Shown here: in pieces, positions 44,059 to 52,346 of the stretch
How the letters are laid out: each line of letters starts with the position of its first letter
Position numbering within the stretch: the stretch's first letter is position 1
NCBI RefSeq assembly: GCF_009928525.1
Contig: NZ_JAABOK010000013.1
Coordinates: forward strand, 1-64,000
Reading direction: 5' to 3'
DNA length: 64,000 bases
Origin: Chitinophaga solisilvae
Lineage (GTDB): Bacteria > Bacteroidota > Bacteroidia > Chitinophagales > Chitinophagaceae
Notes under the pieces: generated by a model
The model's input: only the letters and a program-made list of their open reading frames with translations
What the model was told of the DNA's origin: nothing
Databases searched by the model: none
Made by a program: the position numbers and the translations under genes

Positions 44059-44188
44059 TATTTGGTTATTTGAGATTTGGTTATTTAAAATGCAGCGGAG
44101 ACTAAAGCGAAATTTTAAATTGAGTATCCGCGTTGGTCTCCGCTGCATTTTAAATAACCAAATCTCAAATAATAAAATCTCAAATTTT
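44058..44188. repeat. Type B intergenic hairpin between convergent genes
   Basis: The outer words are TTTGGTTATTTGAGATTTGG with complements, and the inner arms are TTTAAAATGCAGCGGAGAC / GTCTCCGCTGCATTTTAAA. It fills the entire space between the fibre-like gene and the gene at 44190. Confidence 0.9.
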
Positions 44189-44189
44189 C

Positions 44190-44687
44190 CTAGTTTTTTT
44201 TGGTGGGATGTGCGGGCAGGCCGGCGGCGAGGTTGTTGATAGCGGTGGCCATCCGTTGAATGCGGGCATCGAGTACATTTACTTCCATGAGCCAGCGGAT
44301 ACAATCCTGCTGTTCTTTTTCCGGTAGCTGCTGAAAGGCTTTCCAGGCGGCAGGTTCATCTTTGAGACATTCCAGAAAATCTTCCGGGATCACTTCCTGC
44401 GGCTCATCGGCGGCAGCATATAATACTACCTTTACCATATCGCCTTCCTGTTTGCCGATCCGCTTGCGGATATCTGCTTTGACCGGCAGGAACAAAACAC
44501 CTTTTCCCATCGGCATCAGGGTGCCGTCTTTTAATTCATAGCTGTCAATAAATCCGTGTATCTTCTTTGCGCCGAAATAGCTACGCTTGTCCTGAGGAAT
44601 ATGCGGCATACGGATGTATGTCCAGCCGCCTTTTCCGGGGAAGCGCTCCATCGTTAATTCCTGGTTGACTAAGGGTTGCTGATCCAT
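44190..44687 (-). CDS. DUF1905/YdeI-type protein
   Basis: The 165-residue protein has an N-terminal DUF1905-like beta region (GGWTYIRMPHIPQDKRSYFG, DGTLMPMGKGVLFLPVKADI) and a C-terminal YdeI/OmpD-associated helical part (EDFLECLKDEPAAWKAFQQL, then PEKEQQDCIRWLMEVN). These two domains often occur fused. Their role is unknown; a link to stress or membrane-protein expression has been suggested for YdeI but not shown for this family. No signal peptide is present. Confidence 0.75.
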   Translation of the reverse strand: MDQQPLVNQELTMERFPGKGGWTYIRMPHIPQDKRSYFGAKKIHGFIDSYELKDGTLMPMGKGVLFLPVKADIRKRIGKQEGDMVKVVLYAAADEPQEVIPEDFLECLKDEPAAWKAFQQLPEKEQQDCIRWLMEVNVLDARIQRMATAINNLAAGLPAHPTKKN

Positions 44688-44771
44688 GATGTAAAGCTAA
44701 TATCTTCTCTCCTAATTTGTTACTGTCTGATGAACCGGATGCTGTATTTTTATGTCCGAACAACGAAATAT

Positions 44772-45359
44772 ATGTCATACGATCCTGCACTGAATGATTT
44801 CTTTGAAACCATTAAAAGTTTTATCACTTTATCCGCCGACAGCCGGGAGGCGCTGGCCTCAGTCATGAAAAGGTCTGAGCTGCCGAAAGGCACCGTACTG
44901 GTAAATCCTGGCAGTATCTGCAAATATATCTACTACATAGAAAAGGGGCTGACAAGAACCTGGTATGTGAAGGACGGGAAAGATGTGACGGACTGGATCA
45001 GTGTGGAGCGCACATTTGCCACGTCTATTGTAAGTTTTGTTACCGGGCAGCCGGATATCCGCGGTATAGAGTTGCTGGAGCCGGCAATTATATGGGCTAT
45101 CGGGCATGATGATATACAACGGTTGTATGACAGCAGCCATGAGATAGAACGTTTTGGCCGGCTGCTGGTGAGTCTGGGGCTGGTGCAGATGCAGCAGCGT
45201 TTCGATGAGCTTCATTTTGCCACGGCGCGCGACCGTTACCGCCGGCTGATGGAGCAGCACCCCGGCATTATACAACGTGCGCCGCTGGGTATCATTGCTT
45301 CTTACCTGGGTATTACACAGGAGACGCTGAGCCGTATCCGGGCAGACTTCTCTTTTTGA
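44772..45359 (+). CDS. Crp/Fnr-family transcription regulator
   Basis: The 195-residue protein has a cyclic-nucleotide-binding-type beta-barrel (LPKGTVLVNPGSICKYIYYI, then ERTFATSIVSFVTGQPDIRG) and a winged-helix C-terminus whose recognition region is IASYLGITQETLSRIRADF. No Cys cluster for an Fe-S centre is seen, so it is not a classical Fnr. Its ligand is unknown. The DoxX-like gene begins 61 bp downstream on the same strand. In this phylum such regulators often control a nearby small membrane or redox gene, which is an inference here. The ATG at 44772 is chosen over an unsupported upstream extension. Confidence 0.87.
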   Translation: MSYDPALNDFFETIKSFITLSADSREALASVMKRSELPKGTVLVNPGSICKYIYYIEKGLTRTWYVKDGKDVTDWISVERTFATSIVSFVTGQPDIRGIELLEPAIIWAIGHDDIQRLYDSSHEIERFGRLLVSLGLVQMQQRFDELHFATARDRYRRLMEQHPGIIQRAPLGIIASYLGITQETLSRIRADFSF

Positions 45360-45420
45360 TAATTGTCAAAGGAATAACCTGCCGGTGTCTGCAACTTTGT
45401 GACATAAAATCATTCAGGAT

Positions 45421-45792
45421 ATGAATACGTTATTATGGACACTACAGGGATTGCTGGCACTTGTTTTCGTTTATTCCGGCATCATGAAATCCACACAGCA
45501 GCGGCAGAAGCTGGTCAGCATGGGACAAACCGGTGTTGCCAATCTGTCTTACCCCGTTATCCGGCTGATAGGCATTACCGAAACGCTGGGCGCGGTGGGT
45601 ATACTGCTGCCCTGGGCTATTGATGTGGCGCCGTTTCTGACGCCGCTTACTTCCACCTGCTTCGCTGCTATTATGGTGATGGCTGCTCCTATCCACTACA
45701 GGCGCCGGGAATACTACTCCGTGGCCTTCAACCTGACACTGCTTGCTATGGCTATGCTGGTAGCGATAGTACGTTTCGGCCAGTTATCATAA
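45421..45792 (+). CDS. DoxX-like membrane protein
   Basis: The 123-residue protein has four hydrophobic segments (about 4-20, 46-65, 70-90 and 100-118) and the DoxX-type start LLALVFVYSGIMKSTQQRQK. Members are small quinone-related or redox-linked membrane proteins, and some are induced under thiol stress. Function is not established. It follows the Crp/Fnr-type regulator on the same strand. Confidence 0.8.
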   Translation: MNTLLWTLQGLLALVFVYSGIMKSTQQRQKLVSMGQTGVANLSYPVIRLIGITETLGAVGILLPWAIDVAPFLTPLTSTCFAAIMVMAAPIHYRRREYYSVAFNLTLLAMAMLVAIVRFGQLS

Positions 45793-45826
45793 TTTTTTTG
45801 GCAGAAAAAGAAAGCGGCGTATATTT

Positions 45827-45854
45827 ATGTAACTGGTTACATAATTAGTTACAT
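45827..45854 (+). promoter_or_regulatory. Palindromic operator upstream of the MarR-GNAT gene
   Basis: ATGTAAC-TG-GTTACAT (45827-45842) is a perfect 7+7 inverted repeat. A third GTTACAT half-site follows at 45848-45854, 12 bases (about one helical turn) after the second. It lies 13 bases before the start codon at 45868, which fits autoregulation by a MarR-type dimer. Confidence 0.65.
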
Positions 45855-45867
45855 AAAATGATGGTAT

Positions 45868-46818
45868 ATGAGCTTTTTTGATACTGCGGGCAAGATGGCC
45901 ATAGGCAGCAGACTACGTTTGCTGACAGAAAAAATCACGGAAGACGCCGGAAAGATATATGCACTGTTTGGCGTAGGGCTGCAGCCGAAATGGTTTCCCG
46001 TTTTCTATATGCTGGCCAACAACGAAGCCCTCACTATTACCGCCATTGCAAAAGAGATAGGACACTCCCATGTGTCTGTCAGCAAGATTGTCAGGGAGAT
46101 GGTAAAGCATGGGCTGGTAAAGGAAAAGAAAGATAAATCAGACGGGCGGCGGAATATGGTCACCTTATCCGCTGCCGGCAGGGAAGTGAATCAGCGGCTC
46201 AGTGAGCAGTGCGTAGATGTAGGCAGCGCCATAGAAGAGCTGTCGGCGTCAGCCACCCACAACCTGTGGGAAGCAATCGGAGAATGGGAGTTTCTGCTGG
46301 AACAGCGCTCCCTGCTGCGCCGTGTCATGGATCAGAAGAAAAAACGGGAAGGGCAGGAAGTCACTATCGTCCCCTACAGCCGTAAATACCAGCAGGCCTT
46401 CCGCGACCTCAACGAAGAATGGATCTCCACTTATTTTAAGATGGAAGCGGCTGACTACAAGGCATTGGACAATCCCAAAAGTCATATACTGGACAAGGGA
46501 GGTATCATACTGGTGGCGCTGTACAAAGAAGAGCCGGTGGGCGTATGTGCACTGATCAAAATGAAGGATCCTGACTATGACTATGAACTGGCCAAGATGG
46601 CTGTTTCTCCCCGTATGCAGGGCAAGAGCATCGGCTGGCTGCTGGGCAGCGCCATCGTGGAACAGGCGCGGGCGCTCGGCGCACGGAACATCTATCTGGA
46701 GAGTAATACTATGCTGAAACCCGCCATCAGCCTGTATCACAAACTAGGATTCCAAAAAGTGGCCGGCAGGGCTACTCCCTACGAACGCTGCAACATACAA
46801 ATGGAACTGATATTTTAG
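45868..46818 (+). CDS. Fused MarR-type regulator and GNAT acetyltransferase
   Basis: The 316-residue protein joins a MarR-like winged-helix domain (about 30-145; LTITAIAKEIGHSHVSVSKI is the recognition region) to a GNAT domain (about 160-316; PVGVCALIKMKDPDYDYELA, then KMAVSPRMQGKSIGWLLGSA with the acetyl-CoA pyrophosphate loop Q/R-x-x-G-x-G/S, and NTMLKPAISLYHKLGFQKVA). Such fusions are known in several phyla; the acetylated substrate is unknown and the regulator could respond to it. The palindromic site upstream suggests it binds its own promoter. A terminator follows. Confidence 0.87.
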   Translation: MSFFDTAGKMAIGSRLRLLTEKITEDAGKIYALFGVGLQPKWFPVFYMLANNEALTITAIAKEIGHSHVSVSKIVREMVKHGLVKEKKDKSDGRRNMVTLSAAGREVNQRLSEQCVDVGSAIEELSASATHNLWEAIGEWEFLLEQRSLLRRVMDQKKKREGQEVTIVPYSRKYQQAFRDLNEEWISTYFKMEAADYKALDNPKSHILDKGGIILVALYKEEPVGVCALIKMKDPDYDYELAKMAVSPRMQGKSIGWLLGSAIVEQARALGARNIYLESNTMLKPAISLYHKLGFQKVAGRATPYERCNIQMELIF

Positions 46819-46822
46819 CCGT

Positions 46823-46854
46823 AAACAGTCTGCCAGGCGGCAGACTGTTTTTTT
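46823..46854 (+). terminator. Intrinsic terminator after the MarR-GNAT gene
   Basis: AAACAGTCTGCC pairs with GGCAGACTGTTT around AGGC, and T7 follows. Confidence 0.9.
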
Positions 46855-46931
46855 ACCGGTACATTTACCGCTTTCACCGAAAAACCGGGGCCGTCAACCC
46901 AAAACGACTGTTCCCGTAATGGCCGGACGAA

Positions 46932-46939
46932 TAGTTTTG
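46932..46939 (+). promoter_or_regulatory. -7 box before the NTF2-like gene
   Basis: TAGTTTTG fits TAnnTTTG and overlaps the GTG at 46939, so the ATG at 46960 is the likelier translation start. Confidence 0.5.
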
Positions 46940-46959
46940 TGTCTGTAAATTCAAATGAC

Positions 46960-47406
46960 ATGAATACTGCTTTCGAATTCAATGCCATTCAACAGATCAA
47001 CAATGAAATTTACCGTTGCTTTGAAACGCAGAACTTCAGGTCTGCCGCGCATCATCTTACCAGTGACTGCGACTATATCACCTTCAACGGCGAACACCTG
47101 CGCGGCCGCGATGCCTATGTCACCACGCATGAGCAGCTGATGAACAACTTTATTTTCAGAGGCGCCAGGCTGGAAGGGCATATAGAACAAATCCGTTTCC
47201 TGAATGACAGAACAGCTGTGGTCATTGCCTATGGCGCTATCCGTTTCCGCTGGCAGAAGAAAGCACCGGAAAGCCGCCAGTCAGTGAATACTACCCTGTG
47301 GATTAAAAACGGGGAAGATCACTGGCAGATGGCCACCTTCCACAATTGCCGCGTGAAAAAGATCAGCCGGTTTGGACAGTGGCTGATGACGCTGGGCAGG
47401 AAATAA
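46960..47406 (+). CDS. NTF2/SnoaL-like protein (SgcJ/EcaC type)
   Basis: The 148-residue protein has an NTF2-like fold: an N-terminal helix (IQQINNEIYRCFETQNFRSA), CDYITFNGEHLRGRDAYVTT with the conserved Gly-x-x-x-h, and late strands (TLWIKNGEDHWQMATFHNCR). The pattern is that of the SgcJ/EcaC subgroup. Enzymatic activity is not evident. It ends three bases before the stop codon of the UvrA-like gene on the opposite strand. Confidence 0.78.
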   Translation: MNTAFEFNAIQQINNEIYRCFETQNFRSAAHHLTSDCDYITFNGEHLRGRDAYVTTHEQLMNNFIFRGARLEGHIEQIRFLNDRTAVVIAYGAIRFRWQKKAPESRQSVNTTLWIKNGEDHWQMATFHNCRVKKISRFGQWLMTLGRK

Positions 47407-47409
47407 CCA

Positions 47410-49677
47410 TCATCCGTTCTTCAGGTATTGCTGCAGGAATTTTCCGGTAACAGACTGCCGGTGTTTCAGCAGATCGCGGGGCGTACCTTCAAATACAACT
47501 GTACCGCCCTGATGGCCTGCTCCCGGCCCGATGTCTATAATCCAGTCGGCCTGACACATCACATTCAGATTATGTTCAATTACGATGACCGTATTACCAT
47601 TATCCACCATCTCACCGAATATCTTCATCAGCCTGGCGATGTCTGACAGATGAAGCCCGGTAGTTGGTTCGTCATATACATATATTTCTCCCTGGTGCTG
47701 CAGCTCGATAGCCAGTTTAATACGCTGGCCCTCACCGCCGGAAATGGTATCCAGCGACTGGCCCAGGGGGATATATCCCAAACCTACTCTGGATAAGCGT
47801 TCCAGCACACCGGTAATTTCCGGCGCCGTAAAAAAGGATAAGGCTTCTTCTACCGTCAGCTGTAATACCTCGCTGATATTTTTACCGCGCAGCCGGTGCT
47901 GCAGTACAGCAGCCTGATAACCACTGCCGCCGCATACTTCACAGGTTTCTTCCACATCTTCCATAAAAGCAAGATCCAGGGATATGATACCCAGCCCCCT
48001 GCATTCCGGGCATGCGCCCGCCGCATTGGCGCTGAAAAGCGATTCGCTGACGCCGTTCTTCTTCGCAAACATCTTCCTGATCAGATCAAAAATACCGGTG
48101 TAAGATGCCAGGTGCGAACGCCTGGAACCCCGCAGGGCACGCTGATCTATCACTTTTACTTCGGGGTACTGCTGCGTCAGTACATGATTAATCAGCGAAC
48201 TTTTACCGGAGCCGGCCACGCCGGTCACCACCGTGAATACTCCCCGCGGAATCTTCACCGTTATATGCTTCAGGTTATGCAGGGATGCATCGGCAATCAC
48301 CAGCTCTCCTATCGGTTTCCGCGGATGGGTATTTATCTCCGGGTGCTTTGACAGGTATTTACCTGTCAGGCTGCCGGATTTTTTCAATCCCGCCAGCGTG
48401 CCTTCAAACACAACAGTTCCCCCGTGTTTGCCTGCATGTGGTCCCATATCCACCACATGATCTGCAATAGCGATTACATCAGGGTCATGTTCCACAATCA
48501 GTAATGTGTTGCCTTTATCGCGCAGCTGCTGCATATGCGTATTCAGCTTGTGCACATCGCTGGGATGCAGGCCGATACTGGGTTCATCGAAAATATAGGT
48601 AAGGCCGGACAGGCTGCTGCCCAGGTGTTTGACCATTTTGATGCGCTGCGACTCGCCGCCGGACAGTGTGGATGTTTCCCGCGACAGATTCAGGTATGGC
48701 AAGCCAATGTCTACCACATGCTGCAGGCGGCCGGTCAGTTCGTCCAGCACGGTTTTCACGTTAGACGCCCTGATGCCGGACAGAAAGCGGATCAGTTCAT
48801 CCGCCTGCATGGCGCTGCAGTCTGCAATATTTTTCCCGTTTATCCGGCACGAAAGTATTTTCTGATTCAGTCTGCCGCCATGGCATTCCGGGCATTCCCT
48901 TGTAGTCACAATACCTGCCAGCTGCTCCGCATTCCGGATGTTCTCCTTTGATTCCCGCTTCAGGAAACTTTTCTCAAACCGGGGAATAATTCCCTCATAG
49001 GACGCAGTTTTGGGCCAGTCCTTGTGCGGATGTTCCGGTTTATGCGGCGTAGCATACAACAGCATCTCTTTTTCTGCCGCCGTATAATCCTTTATCTTTT
49101 TATCATTATCAAAATATCCGGAACGCACATACCGGAGCCAGCGCCAGGAGCCGGGTGTAAACGAGGGAAAGCGGATAGCGCCGCTGTTCAGCGAAGCATT
49201 ATAGTCGATCAGTTTGCTGACATCAATGGTATTGACTTTACCCAGCCCTTCGCAACGCGGGCACATCCCCAGCGGATTATTAAAGGAAAATACATTGGAA
49301 TATCCAACGAAAGGCTGGCCTGTGCGTGAAAACAGCAGGCGCAGCAAAGTGTAGATATCTGTGATGGTACCTACGGTAGAGCGTGCATTGCCGCCGATAC
49401 GTTTCTGGTTAATGATGATGGCCACAGACAGATTCTCCAGGCGATCCACCTCCGGCTGGCCGTAGTGCGGCAGGCGGTGACGGATGAAGCTGTCGAATGT
49501 TTCATTGAGCTGGCGCTGTGATTCCGCCCCGATAGTATCGAATACCAGCGAAGACTTACCGGAGCCGGAAACGCCCGTGAACACAGTGATTTCGTTCTTT
49601 GGTATCTCCAGTGAAATATTTTGCAGGTTATTCTCCCTTGCTCCTTTAATGATTATTTTATTATGCAGGTATTTCAT
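47410..49677 (-). CDS. Short UvrA-like ABC ATPase (class III type)
   Basis: The 755-residue protein has two UvrA-type ABC ATPase halves: GVSGSGKSSLVFDT and GVAGSGKSSLINHV as P-loops, STLSGGESQRIKMVKHLGS and TISGGEGQRIKLAIEL as signatures, and two zinc-type CPRC / CECHGG-like Cys modules. It is about 190 residues shorter than canonical UvrA because the UvrB- and DNA-binding insertion is reduced. This is the class III form known from antibiotic producers and other bacteria, where it can give drug resistance. It should not be assumed to replace UvrA. A -7 box lies at 49749-49756. Confidence 0.88.
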   Translation of the reverse strand: MKYLHNKIIIKGARENNLQNISLEIPKNEITVFTGVSGSGKSSLVFDTIGAESQRQLNETFDSFIRHRLPHYGQPEVDRLENLSVAIIINQKRIGGNARSTVGTITDIYTLLRLLFSRTGQPFVGYSNVFSFNNPLGMCPRCEGLGKVNTIDVSKLIDYNASLNSGAIRFPSFTPGSWRWLRYVRSGYFDNDKKIKDYTAAEKEMLLYATPHKPEHPHKDWPKTASYEGIIPRFEKSFLKRESKENIRNAEQLAGIVTTRECPECHGGRLNQKILSCRINGKNIADCSAMQADELIRFLSGIRASNVKTVLDELTGRLQHVVDIGLPYLNLSRETSTLSGGESQRIKMVKHLGSSLSGLTYIFDEPSIGLHPSDVHKLNTHMQQLRDKGNTLLIVEHDPDVIAIADHVVDMGPHAGKHGGTVVFEGTLAGLKKSGSLTGKYLSKHPEINTHPRKPIGELVIADASLHNLKHITVKIPRGVFTVVTGVAGSGKSSLINHVLTQQYPEVKVIDQRALRGSRRSHLASYTGIFDLIRKMFAKKNGVSESLFSANAAGACPECRGLGIISLDLAFMEDVEETCEVCGGSGYQAAVLQHRLRGKNISEVLQLTVEEALSFFTAPEITGVLERLSRVGLGYIPLGQSLDTISGGEGQRIKLAIELQHQGEIYVYDEPTTGLHLSDIARLMKIFGEMVDNGNTVIVIEHNLNVMCQADWIIDIGPGAGHQGGTVVFEGTPRDLLKHRQSVTGKFLQQYLKNG

Positions 49678-49748
49678 CAGATGAATATTTTGCTACTCAC
49701 TTACGAGGTAAGAAAATGTAAAACAAGTATCATTTAACAAGAATGATG

Positions 49749-49756
49749 CAAAGGTA
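49749..49756 (-). promoter_or_regulatory. -7 box for the UvrA-like gene
   Basis: On the minus strand this reads TACCTTTG, about 70 bases before the start at 49677. It lies opposite the leader of the LysE gene. Confidence 0.45.
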
Positions 49757-49800
49757 AACGGTCACATCGCTTATTTTAGCAGGTCAAATTTTCTGCAGCT

Positions 49801-50436
49801 ATGATTCCATTACAGCAAATAATCCTGTTTTTCCTGGCAGCCCTGGTGATGGTGCTGACGCCCGGGCCCAATATGATTTATCTGGTGAGCAGGTCTGTTT
49901 CCCAGGGTAAAAGGGCAGCGATGATCTCTCTGGGCGGTGTAGCCTGTGGTATGCTTTTTCATATATTGCTGGTATCACTGGGACTGACCACTATTCTGAT
50001 GGCGGTGCCGTATGCATATACTACGCTGAAAATGACCGGGGTTATTTACCTGTTATATCTGGCCTGGCAGGCCGTAAAGCCGGGAGGGAAAAACGTGTTT
50101 GAGGCCGGCGCCGCCCTTAAATATGATTCACCGCTCAGGTTGTTCAGCATGGGGCTTTTTACCAGTGTGCTGAATCCCAAGATTGCCGTATTCTATCTGT
50201 CTCTTTTTCCGCAGTTCATTAAACCGGAGTATGGGTCTATCCTGGTACAGAGCCTGGAGCTGGGTTTCATACAGGTATTCACGAGTGCTTCCGTCAACGC
50301 ACTGATTATTTTTTCCGCCGCGGGTGTTACGCGCTGGTTCAGCGCCAACCCTAAATGGATACGTGCCCAGAAATGGTTTATGGGCAGCATATTTGCCGGA
50401 CTGGCGCTGAAGATGGCGCTGGATAAGGGAAAATAA
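49801..50436 (+). CDS. LysE-family amino-acid exporter
   Basis: The 211-residue protein has about six transmembrane segments. The conserved LysE/RhtB start lies near residues 15-40 (VMVLTPGPNMIYLVSRSVSQ then GKRAAMISLGGVACG), and NPKIAVFYLSLFPQFI occurs in the second half. It exports amino acids or related small molecules through the inner membrane. Substrate specificity cannot be read. Its stop codon abuts the stop of the GH20 gene with no base between. Confidence 0.87.
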   Translation: MIPLQQIILFFLAALVMVLTPGPNMIYLVSRSVSQGKRAAMISLGGVACGMLFHILLVSLGLTTILMAVPYAYTTLKMTGVIYLLYLAWQAVKPGGKNVFEAGAALKYDSPLRLFSMGLFTSVLNPKIAVFYLSLFPQFIKPEYGSILVQSLELGFIQVFTSASVNALIIFSAAGVTRWFSANPKWIRAQKWFMGSIFAGLALKMALDKGK

Positions 50437-52032
50437 TCAGTCGATATATTTTTCATTAGTAGGCTTACCGGTTTCCGGATGTTTGTCCGGAGCGGACATA
50501 TCGAAATAATACAAATGATGTTGCTGATATAACTGCAGATGTGATTGCAGTCTTTGAAAGAACTGCGCCGCATTCTTTTTCTCCGGGGCTGTCCAGGCGG
50601 TTTCCGCCAGCGCAGAGATGCGGGGGAACAGCATGAAATCGAGGCGGCGGTTATCAGTAATTACTTCCGTCCACAGGCAGGCCTGTACGCCGAGGATATT
50701 GTTGCTATGGTCCTTTGCAGCCGGGAGGCGGCTGGCATCAAAATCGTATACGGACTGAATATTGTTCAGTTCTCCTTTCGCCCAGCGGCGGCCTATCTTA
50801 TGGGAGCTGTCCTGCACAAAATCGAAATAGAACGGCAACCGCGGGCACAATATTACCTGGTAGCCTTTGTCCAGCGCCATGCGCAGATTTTCGGGCTTAT
50901 CCTGCCTCCACCAGCAGACAATTGTTTGATTGACCGGCAAAGTAGCCGTTGCTACTTCATCCCATGCCAGCACCTTATTATGCATCCGTATAACGGTATC
51001 GGCCATACGCTGAATGAAATAGTCTTCCACCGCCTTGCGGGAAGTAAGCCCGTGCGACTGCATCAGCCGGATAACGCCGGTATCTGACTCCCAGCCTTTA
51101 TTGCCGAAGGTGACCTCATCGCCGCCGAGGTGTATCATCTGTGAAGGGAAGAGTGCATCTGTTTCCTGCAGTATGTTGGCCAGGTATTGATAGGTGCCTT
51201 CCCTGCCGGGGTTGAAAGTAAAGGAGGGATATTTTTCCGTACCACCGCCATCGAAGGCAGGGTAAGCCCTGTTGGCGGCGCTGGCGTGGCCGGGCATATC
51301 AATTTCCGGGATCACGGTAATGTATCTGGTTTGTGCATAGGCAACAATTTCCCGGATATCCTCCTGTGTATAGAATTGAGCGGGAGCTTCCGGATTATGA
51401 TGATTACCGATGCCACCGATGGTTGTCAGCAGCGGATATTTCTTTATTTCCAGCCTCCAGCCGGGAGCGTCCGTCAGGTGCCAGTGGAAGCGGTTGAGTT
51501 TATAGAAGGCCATCCAGTCGAGAATGGATTTCACTTTTTCTTTTCCGAAGAAGTGCCGGGATTCATCGAGCATGAGTCCGCGCCAGGTGTAGTAAGGCTT
51601 ATCATCGATATTCCAGGCAGGGATATAGAGGGCGTCCTTTTTACGTGTAGCCGATGCCGTTAGTTGCAGCAGGGTAGCTACGGCGTTGAAGGCGCCTTCC
51701 GGGCCGGCAGCGGTGATGCGGATATTATTCTCCGACATGCGCAGCGTATAGGCGTCCGCCGGACCACCGTTACTGTTATGTTCCAGTATGATTTTATTAG
51801 CGGTAGCTTTACCGGCCGGCAATTCATATTGCTGAAGCAGCTGTTTCCGGAGAAATGCCGCCACTGGCTGCAGGGATGCGTCTTTAGCGATGACGGCCGT
51901 CCGCTTACTGAGTGCGAAGGGTTCACTGCCTGGCTGGTATTGAGCCGGCAGCGGTATAACAGGGCATGTCTGCGCAATGGCCTGTAACAATGTAAAAAGA
52001 AAGAGTGCACTGAAGAGCAACGGCTTCATCAT
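50437..52032 (-). CDS. GH20 beta-N-acetylhexosaminidase
   Basis: The 531-residue protein has a signal peptide (LLQAIAQ), a GH20b-type N-terminal domain (about 25-150) and the catalytic barrel with YTWRGLMLDESRHFFGKEKV, HWHLTDAPGWRLEIKKYP and the acid/base pair in MIHLGGDEVTFG. It removes terminal GlcNAc or GalNAc from chitin oligomers or glycoproteins in the periplasm or outside. No chitin-use cluster surrounds it. Its 3' end abuts that of the LysE gene. Confidence 0.93.
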   Translation of the reverse strand: MMKPLLFSALFLFTLLQAIAQTCPVIPLPAQYQPGSEPFALSKRTAVIAKDASLQPVAAFLRKQLLQQYELPAGKATANKIILEHNSNGGPADAYTLRMSENNIRITAAGPEGAFNAVATLLQLTASATRKKDALYIPAWNIDDKPYYTWRGLMLDESRHFFGKEKVKSILDWMAFYKLNRFHWHLTDAPGWRLEIKKYPLLTTIGGIGNHHNPEAPAQFYTQEDIREIVAYAQTRYITVIPEIDMPGHASAANRAYPAFDGGGTEKYPSFTFNPGREGTYQYLANILQETDALFPSQMIHLGGDEVTFGNKGWESDTGVIRLMQSHGLTSRKAVEDYFIQRMADTVIRMHNKVLAWDEVATATLPVNQTIVCWWRQDKPENLRMALDKGYQVILCPRLPFYFDFVQDSSHKIGRRWAKGELNNIQSVYDFDASRLPAAKDHSNNILGVQACLWTEVITDNRRLDFMLFPRISALAETAWTAPEKKNAAQFFQRLQSHLQLYQQHHLYYFDMSAPDKHPETGKPTNEKYID

Positions 52033-52161
52033 GGAATTCGGATTTTATAATTTTTCATGTTCACCGGTGCAGGGAGGGCTAACCCTACCGTATACACGCA
52101 GCAGATAGTTACGGCACAAGATACTGTTTGCCATATTTTTCTGTTAGTATTAAAAATAAAT

Positions 52162-52191
52162 TTGGCAGAATGAATTGTATGCTTATCTTTG
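52162..52191 (+). promoter_or_regulatory. Promoter of the second tRNA-Leu gene
   Basis: TTG at 52162-52164 and TATCTTTG at 52184-52191 are 19 bases apart, the same layout as upstream of the tRNA at 25168. Confidence 0.75.
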
Positions 52192-52217
52192 CACCCCTGA
52201 CACACAAAATCAGAGTT

Positions 52218-52301
52218 GCCCAGATGGCGAAATTGGTAGACGCACTGTGTTCAGGTCGCAGCGCCTGCAAGGGTGTGCTGGTTCGAATCCAGTTCTGGGC
52301 A
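52218..52301 (+). tRNA. tRNA-Leu (anticodon CAG), second copy
   Basis: It is identical to the tRNA at 25168 except in the variable arm (GCCTGC instead of GCTCGC). Acceptor stem GCCCAGA/TCTGGGC, anticodon loop TTCAGGT and discriminator A are the same, and CCA is not encoded. No recombinase remnant follows this copy. Confidence 0.95.
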
Positions 52302-52306
52302 CTTCA

Positions 52307-52346
52307 CTGGCCAAACGGTTTAAACACTGTTTGGCCAGTTTTATTT
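52307..52346 (+). terminator. Terminator of the second tRNA-Leu gene
   Basis: CTGGCCAAAC (52307-52316) pairs with GTTTGGCCAG (52329-52338), followed by a T-rich run. Confidence 0.85.
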
